A stretch of DNA of 64,000 bases from Euwallacea fornicatus (lineage: Eukaryota; Arthropoda; Insecta; Coleoptera; Curculionidae), in the NCBI RefSeq assembly GCF_040115645.1, contig NC_089566.1, forward strand, positions 2,356,001 through 2,420,000, in the 5' to 3' direction. Positions 61,501 to 64,000 of the stretch are shown in pieces. The translations under genes and the position numbers were made by a program. Numbering within the stretch: the first letter of the stretch is position 1; the number at the start of each line of letters is the position of its first letter. The notes beneath the pieces were generated by a model, which did not search any database, had not been told where the DNA came from, and saw only the letters and a program-made list of their open reading frames with translations.

Positions 61501-63871
61501 AGTCTTTGACACTCATTAAGCAATACTTTTGAACTTGGGGACGACCTTCACAATTCTCAGGCCAAATTGAATTAGCCCAGTCTAGTTTCCTAGCTATTAA
61601 TGGTGGCTCAATAATATGTGTCATCCTAAAATTGTTAAAGGAATGTGAAAAATTATTGAAAACAACAAGTGGGTCGATTCAAGGCTTAAACTGCTAATAT
61701 AAATTTTGTAAATTACTTTATAAGGATCCAAAATTTCCCTAACTTTCTAAATACTTATATAACACTTGCCTATTTAGATTATACTTATTGATTATTCATC
61801 CAAACTGTCTATATTCTAGGAACTACATTCTCTTGATTTTAATAATTCTAAACAGTATTTGCACATTTTCTTCTTAATGTTATATAAGGCTGGCTTTAAT
61901 AGTTTGTGTGAGACAAACTACCATCTATGTTTCTCATTTTGTTCAGAGGTTTTTTAACAGCAATATTTTTCAAATGTAAACTCTTAAGATCTACTATAAT
62001 AACTTTACCAACAATAAAGGGGGGAATTTTGTTTTTTTTCTATTATAATTTATCACAAATTTTAAATAATAGACATTAAAACAGTCTAAACTGTTTGTTT
62101 AATGGTACACCCTATAACTTTCCTGCAAAATTACTGAAAATATCTATTCTCCTTGATGACCTCAAACATATACTTAAGTAATTATACAGCATCTACTTTA
62201 TGATTACCACTCTTAATAAAATCTTTTATGTTGCTGATATGGGAACATTTAAAAAAATATATTTTATTGGTTAAAGGTTAGTGTTACAAAATTACCATTT
62301 TTAATATATAATGGAAGATGTTTCTCAAAAGCAATGTTTATAAAGCAAACTCACACTATTTTTTATTCTGCATTGGCCCCTGAAGTTCCCACTATTGTAA
62401 CTGACCCCTCTATATATAATTTCATCCTATTTCTTATACTTCCTCTGTATTTCCTATATATTATTTTTATTTTTCCTTATTTTCCAAGAAGTTCCTGTAT
62501 TTAGTAGAGGCCCAAAAAAATCTTGCTAATGACTATACACCTTATTTCTTTAGTGGTTTGCTCCTTAACTCTTTCTCACCAAATTAAAAACATTCCATGG
62601 TTTTTAACACAAATGAAATTAGTAATTTATAAAGAACAAAAATTATTTAGTAGTTCAAAATGTTGAATATGTACTATCATATGTTAAAAAAATGAAGAAA
62701 GATATCTGAATTTAAAAAAATATGACACATTTCTGTAGTAGATACAACTAATCTAATGCAGACCCTAACATCTTAATCTTTTCATATAAATTCTTCTGAC
62801 CCTGTTTAGTGCCTTTCTTCATTTAGTTAAAGCTACATCCTACTCTCTTAATTTAAATTAGTTTTATTAAATGGTTTAATTTGGATGAGAATGATCCAAG
62901 TAGCTATTAAAGTGATTGAAAAGAATTTATGTCAGCAATTGCTTATTATCATGGTACTGGACACTAATTTACAATTGATAATACTCTTTAGAAATGGTTC
63001 CACATAAAAGGTATATAACAAGTGATGACCACTTACCCAGTATTTGAAAATTCTAGGCTAACTACATTAAATATTCGACTCCTGTCAATATTGACCACAT
63101 ATTCTATAAAATCTCTTAAAGTCATTCGTATGCTATTTTGTCGACATACATCAATGACATCAATTTCTTTATCATCCCCTACTAATTTCATTACGTCTAT
63201 GTATGAAAAGTTCTCTGGGGGCATTATCATGTCCAAGCCCTCCTTGGTATTGACTACTATGGGATTGTTGAAGCCTTTTGTTTCAATAAATTCCTGTGTC
63301 AATTCAGATCCTGAAAGTTTGATCAGGACATCATCTGCAGGGGGAAAATGCCTTGTGCACAACTCCTGAATAAATGCTGGTGTTCCTGTTTGTACTGGTT
63401 TGTTGGCTGCTTCAGGATCCCAATAGTCATGACGGTGGGAATTACGAATTGTTTTATCTACAACACAGTAGTAAAAAGAATGCTAATACATGTGTTCGAA
63501 CCTACATATTGAAGGTCCTATTATTGGTGCACACCTAGGACAATGGTACTTATCTATTGCTATTGCTTGCCATTCTCGAAAGTCACAGCAACTAAAAATT
63601 TACCAGAAAAAGAGCTTTTTTTGCCTGAAAGAGATTAAAAAATACGGTTTTATTGTTTACAAACTTACGTGCTGTGAAACCAATCTTTACAGGAGTCACA
63701 TTGGATCATAAAATTATCCGAGTTGTAAGGCTGCCCGCAGAGGCAGTAGGACGGTTCTGATTTGTATTCAGGGGGCACATTGAAATTATTTACGTTAAAA
63801 CCTGTCTCGGATATGTCCATTCCGAAAAATGGATTTTGAGTTTGAGACTGTTGTGCTTGTGCCTGTAACAT
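58598..63871 (-). CDS. KDM7: KDM7/PHF8-type PHD-JmjC histone lysine demethylase, complete, 12 exons
   Basis: Exons (minus strand): 63871-63669, 63591-63506, 63457-63037, 61625-61337, 61280-60930, 60840-60655, 60600-60338, 60278-60082, 59525-59441, 59385-59234, 59158-58944 and 58885-58598, giving 911 aa with phase kept throughout. An N-terminal PHD finger (YCLCGQPYNSDNFMIQCDSC, then CCDF and YHCPRC) reads methylated H3K4 in this family. The JmjC domain follows: DFHIDFGG gives the His and Asp iron ligands, WIHAVYTP the third His, and KVFFFVKPT the 2-oxoglutarate lysine, so catalysis looks intact. These nuclear enzymes remove H3K9me2/H3K27me2/H4K20me1. The tail has the conserved EAIAGMLSIS, EAWNPKARVGP..PK and KGMKTVKQRLGKILKI blocks. 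PHF2, PHF8 and KDM7A are vertebrate paralogues; this is probably the single insect copy. Confidence 0.95.
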
Positions 63872-64000
63872 TTTTGTTTGACGTTTTTTTGTTGTCTGTC
63901 TACGACGAGAAACTTCAAGTATGTCAATTGCATGTCAATGCGCTATTGTCAAGTTGTGCGAATTTAGTGAATTTATTATTATTACTAGCTTTCGTTCTTT
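63872..64000 (-). promoter_or_regulatory. 5' flank of the KDM7 gene
   Basis: The last 129 bp lie upstream of the KDM7 start codon and probably hold its 5' UTR or promoter. No specific element seen. Confidence 0.3.

Overview
The window is nuclear DNA of an insect, most likely a beetle. It is AT-rich, has GT-AG introns of which several are only 46-60 bp, and its intron and intergenic DNA is full of decayed transposons. FERRY3 and KDM7 orthologues are, as far as I recall, missing from flies, which argues against Diptera. The beetle call is inference. There are no bacterial, viral or CRISPR features.

Layout. 0.6-2.4 kb (-): a complete three-exon taxilin. 2.4-14.9 kb: intergenic DNA with piggyBac, LINE, MITE and Tc1 relics and a mariner copy. 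15.0-21.4 kb (+): a four-exon prostanoid-receptor-like GPCR whose 5.2 kb first intron holds an end-to-end Tc1 element, a LINE reverse-transcriptase fragment and a perfect 25-bp hairpin. 21.4-24.8 kb: intergenic DNA with a 343-bp foldback element. 24.8-30.3 kb (+): a small secreted or membrane-tethered EB-type cysteine-rich protein with two alternative signal-peptide exons and two possible last exons. 31.7-37.5 kb (-): a leishmanolysin-like (invadolysin) metallopeptidase missing its first coding exon, with a small PRR15-like gene nested on the opposite strand of one intron. 37.9-48.4 kb: mariner, a 51-bp minisatellite, a LINE tail and about 6 kb without a recognisable gene.

48.4-54.1 kb is a compact housekeeping cluster: ferrochelatase (+), FERRY3/C12orf4 (-) and FAM8A1 (+). 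Ferrochelatase and FERRY3 converge with 198 bp between stops. FERRY3 and FAM8A1 diverge from a 321-bp shared promoter interval. 54.1-58.5 kb: LINE and mariner relics. 58.6-63.9 kb (-): a complete twelve-exon KDM7/PHF8-type PHD-JmjC histone demethylase.

For the six conserved genes I joined exons by hand, and reading phase is kept at every junction, which is the main support for the models. The genes do not form one pathway. They cover vesicle traffic (taxilin, FERRY3), heme synthesis, ERAD (FAM8A1), surface proteolysis, chromatin and signalling. I found no wholly new multi-gene system. The least ordinary items are the modular exon choice of the EB gene, the nested antisense gene, the probable GC-AG intron in FERRY3 and several long palindromic elements.
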